64,000 nucleotides of DNA from assembly GCF_028769735.1 (NCBI RefSeq), contig NC_088178.1:17124357-17188356 (forward strand). Direction: 5' to 3'. Origin of the DNA: Zonotrichia leucophrys gambelii. Its lineage: Eukaryota > Chordata > Aves > Passeriformes > Passerellidae. The notes below the pieces were generated by a model, which was given only the letters and a program-made list of their open reading frames with translations, was not told where the DNA came from and did not search any database. Of this stretch, positions 1 to 13,010 are shown piece by piece. Numbering within the stretch: position 1 is the first letter of the stretch; each line of letters opens with the position of its first letter. A program made the position numbers and the translations under genes.

Positions 1-410
1 CAGTGAATTTAGATGTCTGTGCAGCCTGGGTTACCAGCACAGCTGGAAAGCCAAGGCTTCCAGGATTGGTGCATGAAATGTGAAAGCTCTGACAGCAATG
101 AATTCGGCTGGGGCTCCTGGGGCCTCGCTGTGCATCGCTCCAGGTGCAGGAAGAGCGTTGGTGCTGGGCCTGGCAAATCCAACTGTCCAGGCTCCAGTGT
201 TCCATCTGGAGTCTCTAATCCTTCATCCTAGCTTCTGTTCAGGGCTTTGGAACTTTCCTGTAGGGCTCTGAGGACTTTCAGGCCCCTGATTCTTAGGAAA
301 CCTCACTTGGTATGGCTGGAGAGGGCTGCAGGAGCCTGGGACCCAGCCAGGAGCCATCCCCACCCTGGTGGGTACTCTGCCAGTGCACTGATGGAAGTGT
401 GTTGAATCGA
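1..410. other. GC-richer non-coding patch
   Basis: This stretch is visibly richer in G and C than the following kilobases and has two overlapping short open frames on + (72 and 63 codons, starting at 13 and 80). Neither translation shows a recognisable domain, and their overlap in different frames fits composition rather than coding. It could be a 3' untranslated segment, a lncRNA exon or an old repeat, but I cannot tell which. No CpG island is seen: the few CG dinucleotides are scattered. Confidence 0.4.
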
Positions 411-3400
411 TGATATTTCTGAATACACTTTAAATTTTGACACACTCTCCTTTTCAATTTAGCCAGAAAATTCTTTAACAGTTCTATTTATGAATGTCTT
501 GTGAGTATGTTAAGTTTTAGGTTTCTTTTGGTATGTAATTTAAATGAAGTTTTTTGAATAATTTTCCTTATTGAAAGCTGATGTAAATGCTTTTGAATTT
601 TGCTTCATTACCACAGTCCCGAATTTGCACATCTACTGAAGGAATGCCTAACATTGAATTGTCTATCCTTATTAACACCAGATTGGATCAATTGGTGTCT
701 TAAGAGGAATGTTTGCTTAACACATTGGAAAAAATCAAATTGCTGATTCATTCTAATTGAAATAATCTCATTTGATTTTTTTCTTTTATCTTTGGTTTAG
801 AGACTCACTAAAAGAAAGAATAGATACAAAAAGAAGCAGTAGGGAATACTAGGGATGTTTTTAACTCAGAGATATCAAGCTTATAACCTTTGATTACTCA
901 GAAATGCATAGAAAGAAATCCAGATAAGATTAGAGAAAACCCAGAGGAAGTGAGAGAATATTGTCTGCTCCAATATGTTGGCTGAGTAATGAATAACTTA
1001 GCTTTGAATAACAATAAACATATTTTTAAATTTAGATCTAAAATCTTAGTTTCTGTAAACTCTCTTCTAGTGTGTGCTCTGTAAACACATTCATGAGAGT
1101 AGCTCACTGTGAATGTGTGTGATCTGTAAGCCGCTCTAAAGTACTCTCTGTGCAAGTGGGTTCTCTTTTATCTTAGTTTCTAAATGAAAGTGCTTTACAT
1201 TATTTGAACATTCATATCTGAGTGCAGATTTTAAAGTCTGAATTACTTTTACATTCTTTAGTCTGATGTCTGTAACATACATCCAGGTGATTAGATTTGA
1301 TTGTATCTACATTTTACTCTTGACAGTAATTTCTCAGTTTTTGGTGCACCTAATTAGTACTTCCCAAGGTTTTTGAAGTTACCCAGATTCTTCTTGGTGG
1401 TCACTGTTTTAGCTTTCTAATGTGGCTTATTCTTAACAGATCTCTTCAGGACAGAGTATCGTTTTGCAGAGAAAGTTCCCAAAATTCAGGTATTTCTCGT
1501 AAGTTCAGCTGAAAGCTGGTGTGAATGGTTTTTGTCTGATGACCAGTGACCCATGTTAATCTCTGTTTTATCTGGTGAATCTGTCACTTTAGCTTTATAA
1601 TGACCTTCTATTCCCTTCATATCCTGTTGTCAAATATGTTCAGGTAATGCAGTCGTTGGGGATCCAAAAGCACAATGAGCTCAAGGTTACCTTGCTGTAT
1701 GTGTATGCCGCCTACATCTTGTCCACAGGTCTTGTGTTTATATCTGTTTCTGGAAAGCAGACATGACATAGATCAGCTTCTTTACAGAAAGATACATTGG
1801 GGATGAAAAAGGTGCCTGCATCTGTCCTTCCTGTGGCTTCAGAGAGCTCTGTTATTTCAGAGAAATACATTGAAATTGTCACTGCTGTCTTTTCCCATTG
1901 TAAATTACTGCAACAAAATTAATTCTCATATGGTTTTATCCCACTGATAGGTTTGAATTTGGTTTCATATCTTAATCTTTCTGGGCTGTATTTGTGTATT
2001 TCTTATTCTCTGTTCGTCTATAAAGAGGTGGGTTTTTTTCTGCCAAAAGAATGTTGTGACTTATTTCCTTAGAATATTTTAATTTACAGCTAGTTACTCT
2101 TGGACTACCTCAACTGTAATTATTGTGAAAGGAAATACAGTACTACTTTGTTTCAGTTTGATAATTTCCATGCTTCTTTTTTGGCTCCAAATCTGCAATG
2201 TACCCTCCCAAAACAGAGGAGGAATTCAGCTTTCTATTTCATTTAAAGAATCTCTGAATAGATGAGAATTAAATTTTTTAAAAGAACTTTTAGTCTCCGT
2301 ATGCCTCTATCATAAGTATTGTTTTTTAAGGCTAACACAAGAGCATGCTGTGCAAATACAGGCAGAGATATGTATATGACATGGTAAAGGATTTGTGCTG
2401 GATACTGTGCCACAAGGGTTTGTTACAGGTCCTTTGAGGTGAATACTGCATACTTGTTTCCATGGAAGTTATGAAAGCTATATTTTATTAAATTTTGCTT
2501 TCTATAGTTAGTTGAAAAAGAATGCTCACATTTTTTATTTTTGCCTGCAGTTATGCTTCTTTCAATAGGAGCATGTACCCTGCATGTACATGTTACAGTT
2601 CAGGGGGTGTATGGCCTCAGCCTGTTACTAGAAGGCATCCCCATGGGACAACTTAGGATTTCCCTGAAAGAAAAAAAATACCCTAATTTAATCAGTTTCT
2701 CCACTTGTACATGTTTGGTCAGTGTATACAGGCTTGAAAAACTGCACAGTTGTTAAATCTTTCCTGGTCTTTATAGATAAACTTTTCTTGTGTCTCTGAG
2801 CTCCTGTTTCTTCTCCTGTCTTTTCTGTCATCCTTTCCACTCACATGTGTTTTAATGGAATGGTGGTAGAAAACAAGCAATTAGATCTTCATCTGTTCAG
2901 ATTTACTTGTACAAAACCAGCTTGGTGATCATCCCCACTATGTAGGTCCTTGAAAACTGCATTTAAGATCCATGATTTAAAATAATTCTTTACTGGTTAA
3001 GAAATTGTGATAGATGAGGAAATCATCTGCTGAAACTGAAAAGAGTTCATGGTATGGTAGATCTTGCATAGCTTAGGGTTTTTGGAAGTTTTAATTTTGA
3101 AGGGGCCTGCATATTAATTTAATTTGAAATAGACTAATCTCATGTTAAGCAGTTTTAAGGTCTACATGATAATTACTTAAATGTCTCTTTTAGAGACTGG
3201 TGTTCATTTGTTTCTTTCTTTATGATATTAAATGTTGGAATGCTATTTCATATTTAATCATTAGCAAGATATTGAGCTTTTCTAGGACCTTCTTAGTCTC
3301 CTAAGGTCACTGAATATCCTTTCAAACTCTTAATATGCCTGAAAATGTCTGCTTAATAATTTCAGACTGTCTGTTGTCAAAAGTCTTCATACAGGATATA

Positions 3401-6218
3401 TTCAGTTGGCATAAGATAATTTATCTTTGTTCAGAAACTTCCTCTGGCACAAAGAGAGGAATCACATTCTAGAAGTATTCAAGTCTTGGTAATCGCTTAG
3501 CTTCCCACCCTTTCCTTGTGTCAAGTCTAGTCTAAGCAGAATAATGAAAATAAGCCTGCTTGGCCAAAATGAGTGGCACCATGTCTCCACTGTGTTAGCA
3601 TCTTGCTGGAAGGCTTTTCCAGCTTAGTGTGCCAGAACACAACTAATGTTATCTACTGAACTGATTAGTTCCTGAGGAGACTTTATTTAGTTAAGCTTAG
3701 CTCTGATTCTTTCAGACAAATCTTCACTAAAGTAGCCATGGTTTGCTGGTTTTCTTCTTGTTGTGGAGTCCTCAGACACCTGAGCCCTTTGTGTTGCGAA
3801 GGAATTGCCTCTTCCTATTGCATGTTCTAGTCTGGGAACACTAGGAGCCACAAGACAAAGGCATGGTCTTAAAAAGGAGTCTGACTGAAAATACGCTGAC
3901 TTTGTGTGTCTGAAGGAACCTCTGGATTTACAGTACAAGTTATAGTGAAGACTGAAAAAAATTCAGGCTTTAGATAATAACAGCACTTTGTGGCTTTTTG
4001 CTAATTTTTGTTTTATTTTGGCTGGTTGGGTTTCTTTTTAATTAATGACTATTGTCTTAAAAACAGATAATGAACACTGAACAATAAATTTTGTCTTAGA
4101 CATGGACTAGTACCATTTTGAAGAAATTATGTCTACTTTAAAAACAAAGCTGTAGGAAAATGTTATTAATTTTGTAGCTATCCTGTTTGAAAATAAGTAA
4201 ATACATTTCCATGCTGATGAATGATTTTAGTGACTGCTTGCCTGAGAAGGGTAATATTTTCTTTGTGTGTAAGTAATGAGCTGTTGTAACCAAGTTCTGA
4301 AGCTTGCTGGGAGTGATAGACATACTGTAAATATAACACAGGTTTTAGGATTTTGTTTGAAGTCTCAAAATACTCTTTAAGGCCATGGTAACAGAATTGT
4401 TATGACAGTGCATATATGGAAATACATGTAGGAAGGTGTACTATATATTTTTCAGAGAAAGCCAAGTTATCATACCAGTGTAATTACTATAATGGAAGGT
4501 ATGCAGAAACCAAGAGTTGGATTTGTACAGAGAATTAAACCATTTCCTGATTTAGACATCTCAAAACTTTTGGGTACAGGGTTCTTAGGAATTGACATGC
4601 AAAAAATGTTATGTTTGTGTTTCCCAGAAGATGTATTGTGGATACTATATGTCAAATTGCAGAACAAATGTCATTTTTCTTTAGTTTTGAGTACTTTATA
4701 ATGCTCTCACAATTTCTGTTAGCATGGTTTTAGCATGGAATCAGTAATAACTAGAGATATTACTGTTTTACTTATAAGGAAATCCTATTTCCTCTATGTT
4801 TGTCTCTGTGGATGTCAAAGAGTGAATTCCGTGGGTGTTGATAGTTGTGAAAAGATTATTACTATGATTCTGAAAATCCTTCCTTATGCTAGATATATTA
4901 TACTGGCAACTGGAGCTGTCAGATCTGCTAGCAGATGTAGAAAGGGTCACTCCTAGCACAGAGACAATTTGGACTGTTTTGCAGAGATTTTGTCCTCTTT
5001 TTAAAATTGCAATTCGTTTGTATCCTTCTTGACATGTACTTATAGCATGCATTTCAGCATGTTTCTTTTCTGGTATAGATTGCTTGTCACCATTAGTTTT
5101 TTGTTATGACAGCAGAGATTATACGTGTTCTGACCAAGCTCTCTGTCTGGTTTTCAGTTCTGATAAAAACATCTCTTTTTGTCTTACTTTATATATTTTG
5201 AATTCAAAGTCTGTGAGCTTTATGCTCTTTTTGTCTTAAGAAATAAATCAAGCAATGAAATTAAGTTTAGTATCTCTTAATATCTACCGTTGTGGGTTTT
5301 GTTGGTAATTTTCATTCTCTGTTTGGTAACACCAGGCATTCCACAGTAGTGCCATGTATACAGTGTATCAAAAGAGAAAGGAATTTATAATACTGAAAAT
5401 CTTTCATATTTCTCCTATTTTAAATACTGCATTCAAACATCCTTCTTCGTACTCCTTATTTTACTGTACTATAAATAGTAGCCCCATAGGTGTGCTTGCT
5501 GATCTTTTAAAGACATCAACACCACTGAGGTCACAATAAAGGTGTTTTGCATTTCCTATTCATTATATGAAACTTAGATTTCAGTTTCCTCTTTTATTAC
5601 CGTTAATGAGCACCCAGGAGGCAGAGCTGTCTGCTGGGCCAGAGCTGGTGCTGGGTGTCCTGCTTGGAGCATGGTCTGCAAAGGCAGGTGTTAGTTATTT
5701 ATTTACAGTCCCAGCCTCCAGAGCTGCAGCTTCTCAGTCAAGCTTAGAGTTGGCTGCTTTTAGCACTCTGCAGGCCTCTCTCTAGGTCCTAGATATGTCT
5801 CTGAAGTTGCAGTGTTTACTGACTTCTGATGTGCCAGCTCATGAGACCTTTACCATAGACAACAGAGGACACAGAGCTCAGAGACTTAACATATTTGTTA
5901 GAAGTCATTTTCATATTAACACAATGTCATCAGCATGGACACTTTTTTTTGTAAAAGATTTCTTGAAACTGCTGCTGCCAAAACTTGCTGTGGTTTTTAA
6001 GTGACTGTAGAGCTATTCTCTTGAGAACTGTTAGAAGCCAAAGATGCCATTTCATATATGTCATTCTCAAAGCTCAAAGAGAAAGTACATTTCTGACATT
6101 CGTGGTTGTTAACACATTTAGGAAAAACAGTTTTATCAAGATTTAAAAAACTTTTATTAAATAACAAAGACTGATCAACATGGAAATGTTAAAGGTTTCA
6201 TATGTTGTAGGTGATCAT
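411..6218. other. AT-rich DNA without recognisable genes
   Basis: No exon, RNA gene or known repeat was recognised. All open frames are below about 95 codons and lie in AT-rich DNA. A slightly GC-richer patch at about 5600-5790 carries a 72-codon frame on + (5567-5785), Leu/Ala-rich and without a recognisable motif. Short A/T tracts are common throughout, as expected for intronic or intergenic vertebrate DNA. Confidence 0.6.
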
Positions 6219-6240
6219 TCTTCTAATGTACATTAGAAGA
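6219..6240. repeat. perfect 22-bp palindrome
   Basis: The two halves are exact reverse complements centred on GTAC (6229-6232), so the arm is 11 bp with no loop. It stops at both sides (T at 6218, G at 6241). It could extrude as a small cruciform or bind a symmetric dimer, but no function can be assigned. Confidence 0.85.
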
Positions 6241-6689
6241 GACATCTATCATCTATCAGTGCATTAAAGTCAGTGTTATTGTCCAAATGGATTTATAAAC
6301 ATTAAATACATCTTCCCATAAAACATAAATAGTGTAGCTCCATTTTGACTTTTATGAAAGCCCCTATAAAAGTGAAGAATATTGATTTATAGCATTTTTG
6401 GCTGGCTTCCACATGTAGGTTGAAGGATTTTAAACAAGATTAGTTTCTCTTTGCAAGATCATGGATTCTCACCAGACACTGATCCTCTGCTATTGTTTGA
6501 TTTCTAAATTTAGAAAATCTGTACCTGAGAGGGATAAGGCCTGTCTGTCAAGTGAAAGCAACTCACAGTCAGGATGTGGTGCTCAGTGTGCAGTGTGAAA
6601 GCCCAGGAGGGTGGTGATCTGGAGGGACTCCCTGAGTAGCTGTGTAAATCTGGTAGAACATGGGGTGACAGTCTACTTCCTAAAAAATT

Positions 6690-6705
6690 AAAAAAAAAAA
6701 AAAAA
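6690..6705 (+). repeat. A16 homopolymer tract
   Basis: A run of 16 A follows 'taaaaaatt'. No polyadenylation signal lies just upstream and no duplicated flank is seen, so a retrocopy tail is not supported. Confidence 0.9.
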
Positions 6706-8203
6706 TTGGTGGATAGATTGTGGAACTATCCTATGAAAGAGGTGATCTCTTCTAAGCCATTCCTAGTTCCTCAGAAAATGCTTTGAGCTTCTCTGTGTAT
6801 GCTAATGGCATACAGAAAAAAAAAAAAGAAGAAAAAAACCCTGTCATTTTTGAAAAATTGTTCCACTTATGAAAATGAGTATAAAAGGAATTTTCTACAT
6901 GTACTCTTCTTTGTAGAGCAGAAAATATAAAGGCAATACACTAATGCTCAGCAAAGAATGAAATAGAGGGGTTGTATTGTGATGGTTGTGTTAGTGATGG
7001 GAAGAAACGTGGGGCAGCTGCTAAATGTAACAACCCCCTCCTATTCAAGCTGCATAAGGGAGCAGTTAAATGCATCTGTGTTTAGAGATAGTTGAAAATA
7101 TTGAAACAACCCCTAAAAATTTAGGTTGTGTATAGTGCTGTTCATTATTCTGCTGGAGCAGTTTCTTAGTGGGCTGAAAGACTTAAATACAGAGTTTGAG
7201 AAAGGATTTTGGCTTTAATTGAGCGTCAGGACATGTGAGGAGAAGGGCAGACATGCTCCAGGAGTGCACAGGAAAGGAACAAGAAAGCTCCAGGTGCAAC
7301 CAAAGAAGCAGTTGTACTGAAAGCAAAGAGTTTTACGTAAACTACTTGCTAAAAAGCAAAGCTGTGAGCAAGGAAGCTGTCTCCTGCTGCTTGATCCCTG
7401 TTGTGTTCAAGAAAATTGGGCTTTAACATGCAATTTACTGCAGATTGCACTGAAGAAATTCTGGACTCCATCATCATTTCCTCCTCTTGAGAGAAACAAG
7501 GACTCAGTGCCTGAATTTTGCATAGATGCTTAGGTCAAAAAGGTGACAGCATTTTGTTTCAATACTGGTGTTTGCTCATTGGTTCTTGATAAAGGAATAG
7601 GCAGGCCACAAACTTTTATTAGGTACTCTGTCAAGAGATGGGCCCTGTTCCAAAACAGTGTTTTATGTGGGTAAGACAAACAGAAGGTGTAAGGAGGTAT
7701 ATGGTGTACAAAAAGTGTGAGCATTGAAGCTTTTACAGCATTTCTGACCCTCCAGGGTCTCTGACACCATTCTTTTTCTTTGCAACCTCTCCTTCTTCCA
7801 CTCTCTTTTACTGTCCTCAAAGACCATTTATTGACTGAGGTACCAGTAGCTGGTTCCTGATGTCCAGAAAGCAATCATCGTTTCCTGTGTTTCAGTTTGA
7901 ATTTATCAAACTATTGAAGCTGATAGCAGCATTATAGTGTTGTCTTTTTCCAATGGTACTCTACTTTCACTTATGTAACATATTGCAAACTGATTTATTA
8001 GCTACTCTCAATATAATTAAAAATGAAACATACCCCCTTTTTAGCAGCAATATGATTTAGATACTGGGAAACTTGTAGGCCTCAAGGTAGTAGTGTCTTA
8101 GTCTATCCTTATAGATAATTTAAAATGCATGAAAATATGAAGCTTGTTTTTGCCAATGTGGGAAATGAACATGATTATGACTTTCCAGCTGCTTCTTCTA
8201 AAG

Positions 8204-8221
8204 AAAACAAACAAACAAACA
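8204..8221 (+). repeat. (AAAC)n short microsatellite
   Basis: About four copies of AAAC follow an A-rich stretch. It is short and simple, with no associated element seen. Confidence 0.8.
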
Positions 8222-10065
8222 GTAAGACTCACACTTTTTATTGCAACTAAAAAGGAATATGCTCAAAGGGAACATATTTATGCCAGAAAGAAGAAGCTGT
8301 AACCAGGGTAATGCTGTCCTATCAAACATCCAAGCACCTTCACAACTAGGGTAGGAAACTGTAAGGAAAAAAATCTACTTCCTCAGCATCTGTTGGCAAT
8401 ATTTCAAAAAAGCTCAAAACAGCATTGGAAAGAGTTTTGGCTGTGACAAGTCTGTGTAGGTATTATGGATCTGGGTACATGTAATCGTGACTTTTTAGTA
8501 TCCTAGGTCAGAAGTAGAACACTTGCCTCAGAGCAGTCCAACACCAAAACAACTAACCCCAAATTCCCAAATAAATCCCACTCATTAAAAAGAGTCCAGC
8601 TTTTTTGGTTTTGTTTCAGCTTTTAGTTAGTTTAGTTTTCCTAAATGCTCAGCACTTTATCATTTATCGATCTTCTCTTGTTCTCTACTATTGTTTTTGT
8701 TGCATAATCTCTGGATCATTAAGAACATTTGTTCTTTTATCATTTCTCACAGAAAAATTCTTGGAGTGGAGATTAATACCTTGCTGAAGCAAAAGTGTCA
8801 GTAAGTAATTTTTTATGTACCTATGTGATGTACAGCAGAAAAATATTAATATCACAGGTCAAATTAGTTGGGACAAATACTAAGCCATGATGTGTTTTTT
8901 GCTGAATTTTATGGAGAAAGCTTATCTAGTGAATAAATTCTTGCCACATTGATTCCAAATTACATGGGTTGATCTGCAGACCAGAATAACCCACTATTTT
9001 GAATTGAAGAATGCCATGTAGATGAAGTCCCTGTTCTTACTTTATATGTTGCTTGTTCAACATAAATGCAGTCAAAAGATCTGGCCAGCTTGTATATAAT
9101 TTGATGCCCAAAGGTATATAGAAGCCAGGAAAACTAATGAAGAATATTAATTTGCATGAATCGTTCAAAAAATATATTTGTTTTCACTTTTAATGAAGCT
9201 CTCACCAGAGAAGTAGTAGGAACAAATATTTACGTCTCCAGATGAAGATCTTTATTCCACTTATTATAGTCACCTGCAGTTCATGCACTGTTATCATTAA
9301 GTGCCCAGAAAGAAAACATGTACAGTACAACAACAATGCATTCTTTATTTGTAAAATGAGTCATATTGCTTCTATCCTGCTTCCCACAGATCAGAGCTTT
9401 AATAGGGATATAAATAAGAAACTTAACATATGTGACCTTCTGACCGCAGAGTGTTAAATTCCAGGGACTATATTGCTGCACCACTTTTTTCTTTTATTTG
9501 AATGTGTATTCATCATAGTTCTGTTGGAAACAGCATGATTTACAATTTATATTAGGTTATGATATGAATTACATTCAGATACAGGGAGAGGAAAACTGTG
9601 GAGGAGCAATTCTTGCTAAAGATGCTGAAAACAGTTTCCACTTAACCTTCAAATGTCGTGGAAATTACACAATTGTATTTAGGTAAAGTTTTATCTTTGG
9701 GAAACATCTGATTTTGTACAAAAACTTCATTTTTTTCTGTCTAATGTAATAGTGTTAATATTTGGATCTTGAAATATACAATTCCACAAAGGAATGTCCA
9801 TTGTTACTTCACTAATGAAGTCTGCCAATACAAATATTGTTTAGTCTGTACAAAAAGTCTTGAAATCCACAGAATGCTACTGTGCAGAATGTGCAGATCC
9901 AAATAAGGTTTTGCAGCTTGAAAATGTTCCAATGTTTGTTAGAAAATTTTGGTATTGTCTTGGTAATATCTGCATTTAAAACAAAGGCAAGCCCTACCAT
10001 GAGTATAATTTGTTCTTCATTATTTGTAAAATAGTGATTTTATCTAGTTCTTATTTAAAAATTTC

Positions 10066-10083
10066 AAAAAAAAAAAAAAAAAA
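10066..10083 (+). repeat. A18 homopolymer tract
   Basis: An uninterrupted run of 18 A. No AATAAA-like signal was found in the preceding 40 bases, so it is not treated as a retrocopy tail. Confidence 0.9.
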
Positions 10084-11895
10084 GAAAATACAGTATAATT
10101 TTCTGTTTCAAACCTCCAGTCAAGATATAATAAGTCTTCTTTAGGAGAAATAATCATTGGAGACTTCCAGTTCAATTCCTCTGTGCTGTGAGTCCCAGCT
10201 ATTCTGAGAAAAGTTTATTTTGTTTTATGAGCTACTTCTTCAGTGTATAGATTTTTGCTATTTCATCCAGAGTTTCTCCATACACAGAAATGCTTTCGAA
10301 TTTTACAGGTTTTTTTCCTATTTTGATGCAATTGCTCTGATCATCACAAAACATATCAGCTACAAAACTCTTCAGAATATATTTCAATATCCCTATTCAA
10401 TCATTACTAATAAATAAGCCTAAGACTAGCAGAAACTGATTTTTTTGTAGGAGATATCTTTCAGTAAGTTCCCTTTCTACTCTTATATAGTAGGAAATAA
10501 TATTTTGGATGTACTTTGCACAATTTGGAATAGATTTTCTTTTGAGAACAGCCCCGATGTTTTCTGAGGTCCATTCAGGACAGTGTGTTAGGCTCTGCTT
10601 CAAAAACCACTAAAGATGTGAATCAGATGCAGGAAGCTCATGACTGTGTGCTCTGTGTGTGGGAAAGAAGCTTAAGGAAAGTTAACAAAACTATGAATTG
10701 GCTGAAAATGCAGCATAAGGTCCAGCTCTCATCTAGGGCAGATTCTGAGTGCAGAGGAGGAAGGATTTGCAATGTTTGCCTGCAAAATGAAAGTGTGCAG
10801 TAGGGCCTGTGTTTTGAATCAAAACCATGATGCTCAAAGTGTTCTTTCTGGATGACTTTGAATTCTTCTAACTGTTGTGCCTGAAGTATATAAAACATAT
10901 GCAGGAAGACCAAACTAGATGAACAGCTAGCATTAAGAAAATGGCTTGTATTACTTTTTAGTGTTTGCAGAAAGGTGGTGTTGAAGTATTTTGTTGTTTG
11001 TTTGTTTGGTATTTATTTTATTTCTGGAAAACCTGCTGGACAAACTACTTGATAGTACTCTGTGAAAAAATATAGCAAGAGAGCAATTTTTATAACATTC
11101 AAAGTGGTGTTGAGAAGAAATCCCTGTTGGGAGTAAGTCAACCTAGAGAAGCTGGAAATGAATCCTTGTAAATCCATATTTACTAGTTAAATTTTATGTA
11201 TCTCTATTATTGTGTAAGAATGTATCTTTTTTTTTCTGTATGAAGAGAGGGTAAAATTTTTTTGGCTCTTAAGGTGTTTTTTAATATCTAATTGTTGGTA
11301 TGACTGAATTTTGTAGTGAAAATACAGCATACTATAAATTGTGTCTGGAGAAATCTATAGCCTTTTTAAACTTAGTACTTAAAACACTGAAACACTGAAG
11401 GGAACTGAAACACTCAGAGGAATTTTCTTTGTGCTGAAGTTTACTTTTGGGTGAAACTAAACTTAGTATTCTGCTGCTGCATAGTAAAGTGCACAGGAAC
11501 TGAGAAGTGGAATCAAGTTGTGCTGGTCTCCAGTCTCCCATATAGCAGAATGATGGGGAGAGTCTCTGTGATATACCATGGTCATTAGAAAGTGGTATCT
11601 TTGGAGAGAGGAAAAAATACGTATTTGTCAATGCACTCTGGGCTTCAACTTTGGAAGTCAGGGGGACTGGCTAAGTCTTACTCATTCTCTTTTCTTCACA
11701 TATCCATAATTTTTCCTTCCTCTAAGGATCCCAAAGGTTTATTGTCTATTCTGTGGTTCAATCCATAATCTTAAAACTGCCTTTTGCTGCTCACCTATCC
11801 TAACACCAATTTGAACAGCTAAGAAGTAGCTCCAATGCTCCAATGACGCTGCTTAAAGCAATCTAATAACACTTTTTAAACAGAGGAAGGTCTTT

Positions 11896-11992
11896 GGCAT
11901 TTTTAGGAGTAGCTTTCTCTGGAATATTGTGCAGGCTTATCTTTTTGCACAGTATTCCAGAGAAAGCTACAGTAGCAACTTTTTAAAATGCC
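11896..11992 (+). ncRNA. strong hairpin, possible miRNA precursor or palindromic mobile-element remnant
   Basis: Arms 11909-11933 and 11946-11970 pair over 25 bp around a 12-nt loop (11934-11945). The only non-Watson-Crick position is 11927 against 11952, which is a G.U wobble if the + strand is transcribed but an A.C mismatch on -. An outer 8-bp stem (11896-11903 with 11985-11992) closes the structure across an asymmetric internal loop. Length and loop size fit an animal pre-miRNA, and the pairing is nearly complete. I recognise neither arm as a known miRNA. The alternatives are a small palindromic transposon remnant (no clear target-site duplication seen) or a template-switch inversion. The hairpin itself is certain; its being an RNA gene is not. 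Confidence 0.3.
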
Positions 11993-12996
11993 CACTGTCT
12001 AAATATGCTGATTAATAGCTCAGATGGGTCTGAATTTGTGTTTCCCAAAGACCAAGAACTTGTCCTTCAAGGTTGCCACCAATACTTGCATGTACTCTTT
12101 CTATTCACTGGAGGTTGGTTGTGTATTCCTTTTGCATGAGTTAACATTGCTAATTTGGCATTCCTGGATTTTTTTTCTGGGGTGAATGCATTCTATCCAG
12201 TTCAAGTAAGCACTTCCCACCTTAAGAGAGCAGCCTCAGCTCTCCTCATGTGGGCCAAGCACTTCATGTTGCAGCAGTCTATTCTTCAGTCTTTTTTAGG
12301 CCATCTGACTAACCCAGCACCAAGATGATGTCCTGGTACGAGCTCTTCTTTAGGTATTGGCGTTGCTCTGGTGCCTAAATCATGACTTGTCAGCATTTAT
12401 ATGTACCTGAGATTGACTGTTCCTAATGAAATTTCACTGCTATTAGTCCTTCTGAGTCTGTCCTATCATAAAAATGGTCTGTGGGCATAGAAGTTGCTTT
12501 CCCTTCCTTAATGATTATTTTTTGGGAGGGGGAGAAAATGGGAGGAGTGACTAAAGTTCACATTGAAGTTTACCTTAGTTAAAAGGAAAAGAAATGGGTA
12601 GAAAAATTGGTCTTCAAAAATTGGTGAAATACTGAATTTTTAATAAAAAAATTCATATTACCTAGTATTTCTAACGTCAACTGATGAAAAAAATTAGGTG
12701 CTTGCTTTTATTACTTTCTTTGAATGATCTTTTTCTTGAGATTCCCTTGCTTATCTACAGTTTTTGTATGTAGTTAGTACTGCCCTCACCATACTTGAAA
12801 ATATATTACATTTATCTGAACTCTGAGGCACTGTATTTCCAGACTTGCTGAGGAGCTCAACATGGAAGACAGAAAAAAGCTGAGAATTCAGAAATGATGG
12901 TGGCTTTGACTGGTTAGAGTGAGGGACAATCATAATTAGGTATTAAATTTTGTTATTCAGATATTGCAATAGAAAACTAAAAATAGCCAGAACTGT

Positions 12997-13010
12997 AAAA
13001 AAAAAAAAAA
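12997..13010 (+). repeat. A14 homopolymer tract
   Basis: A run of 14 A in AT-rich DNA. No retrocopy structure was seen around it. Confidence 0.9.

Larger units (their letters stand above)
6706..11895. other. AT-rich DNA without recognisable genes
   Basis: No supported gene. It includes a 114-codon frame on - (7530-7874) with no recognisable domain and several shorter frames, including pairs on opposite strands around 9240-9480 and 10585-10913 that shadow one another. Such reciprocal frames are typical of chance. Low-complexity tracts at 8204-8221 and 10066-10083 are listed separately. Confidence 0.6.
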
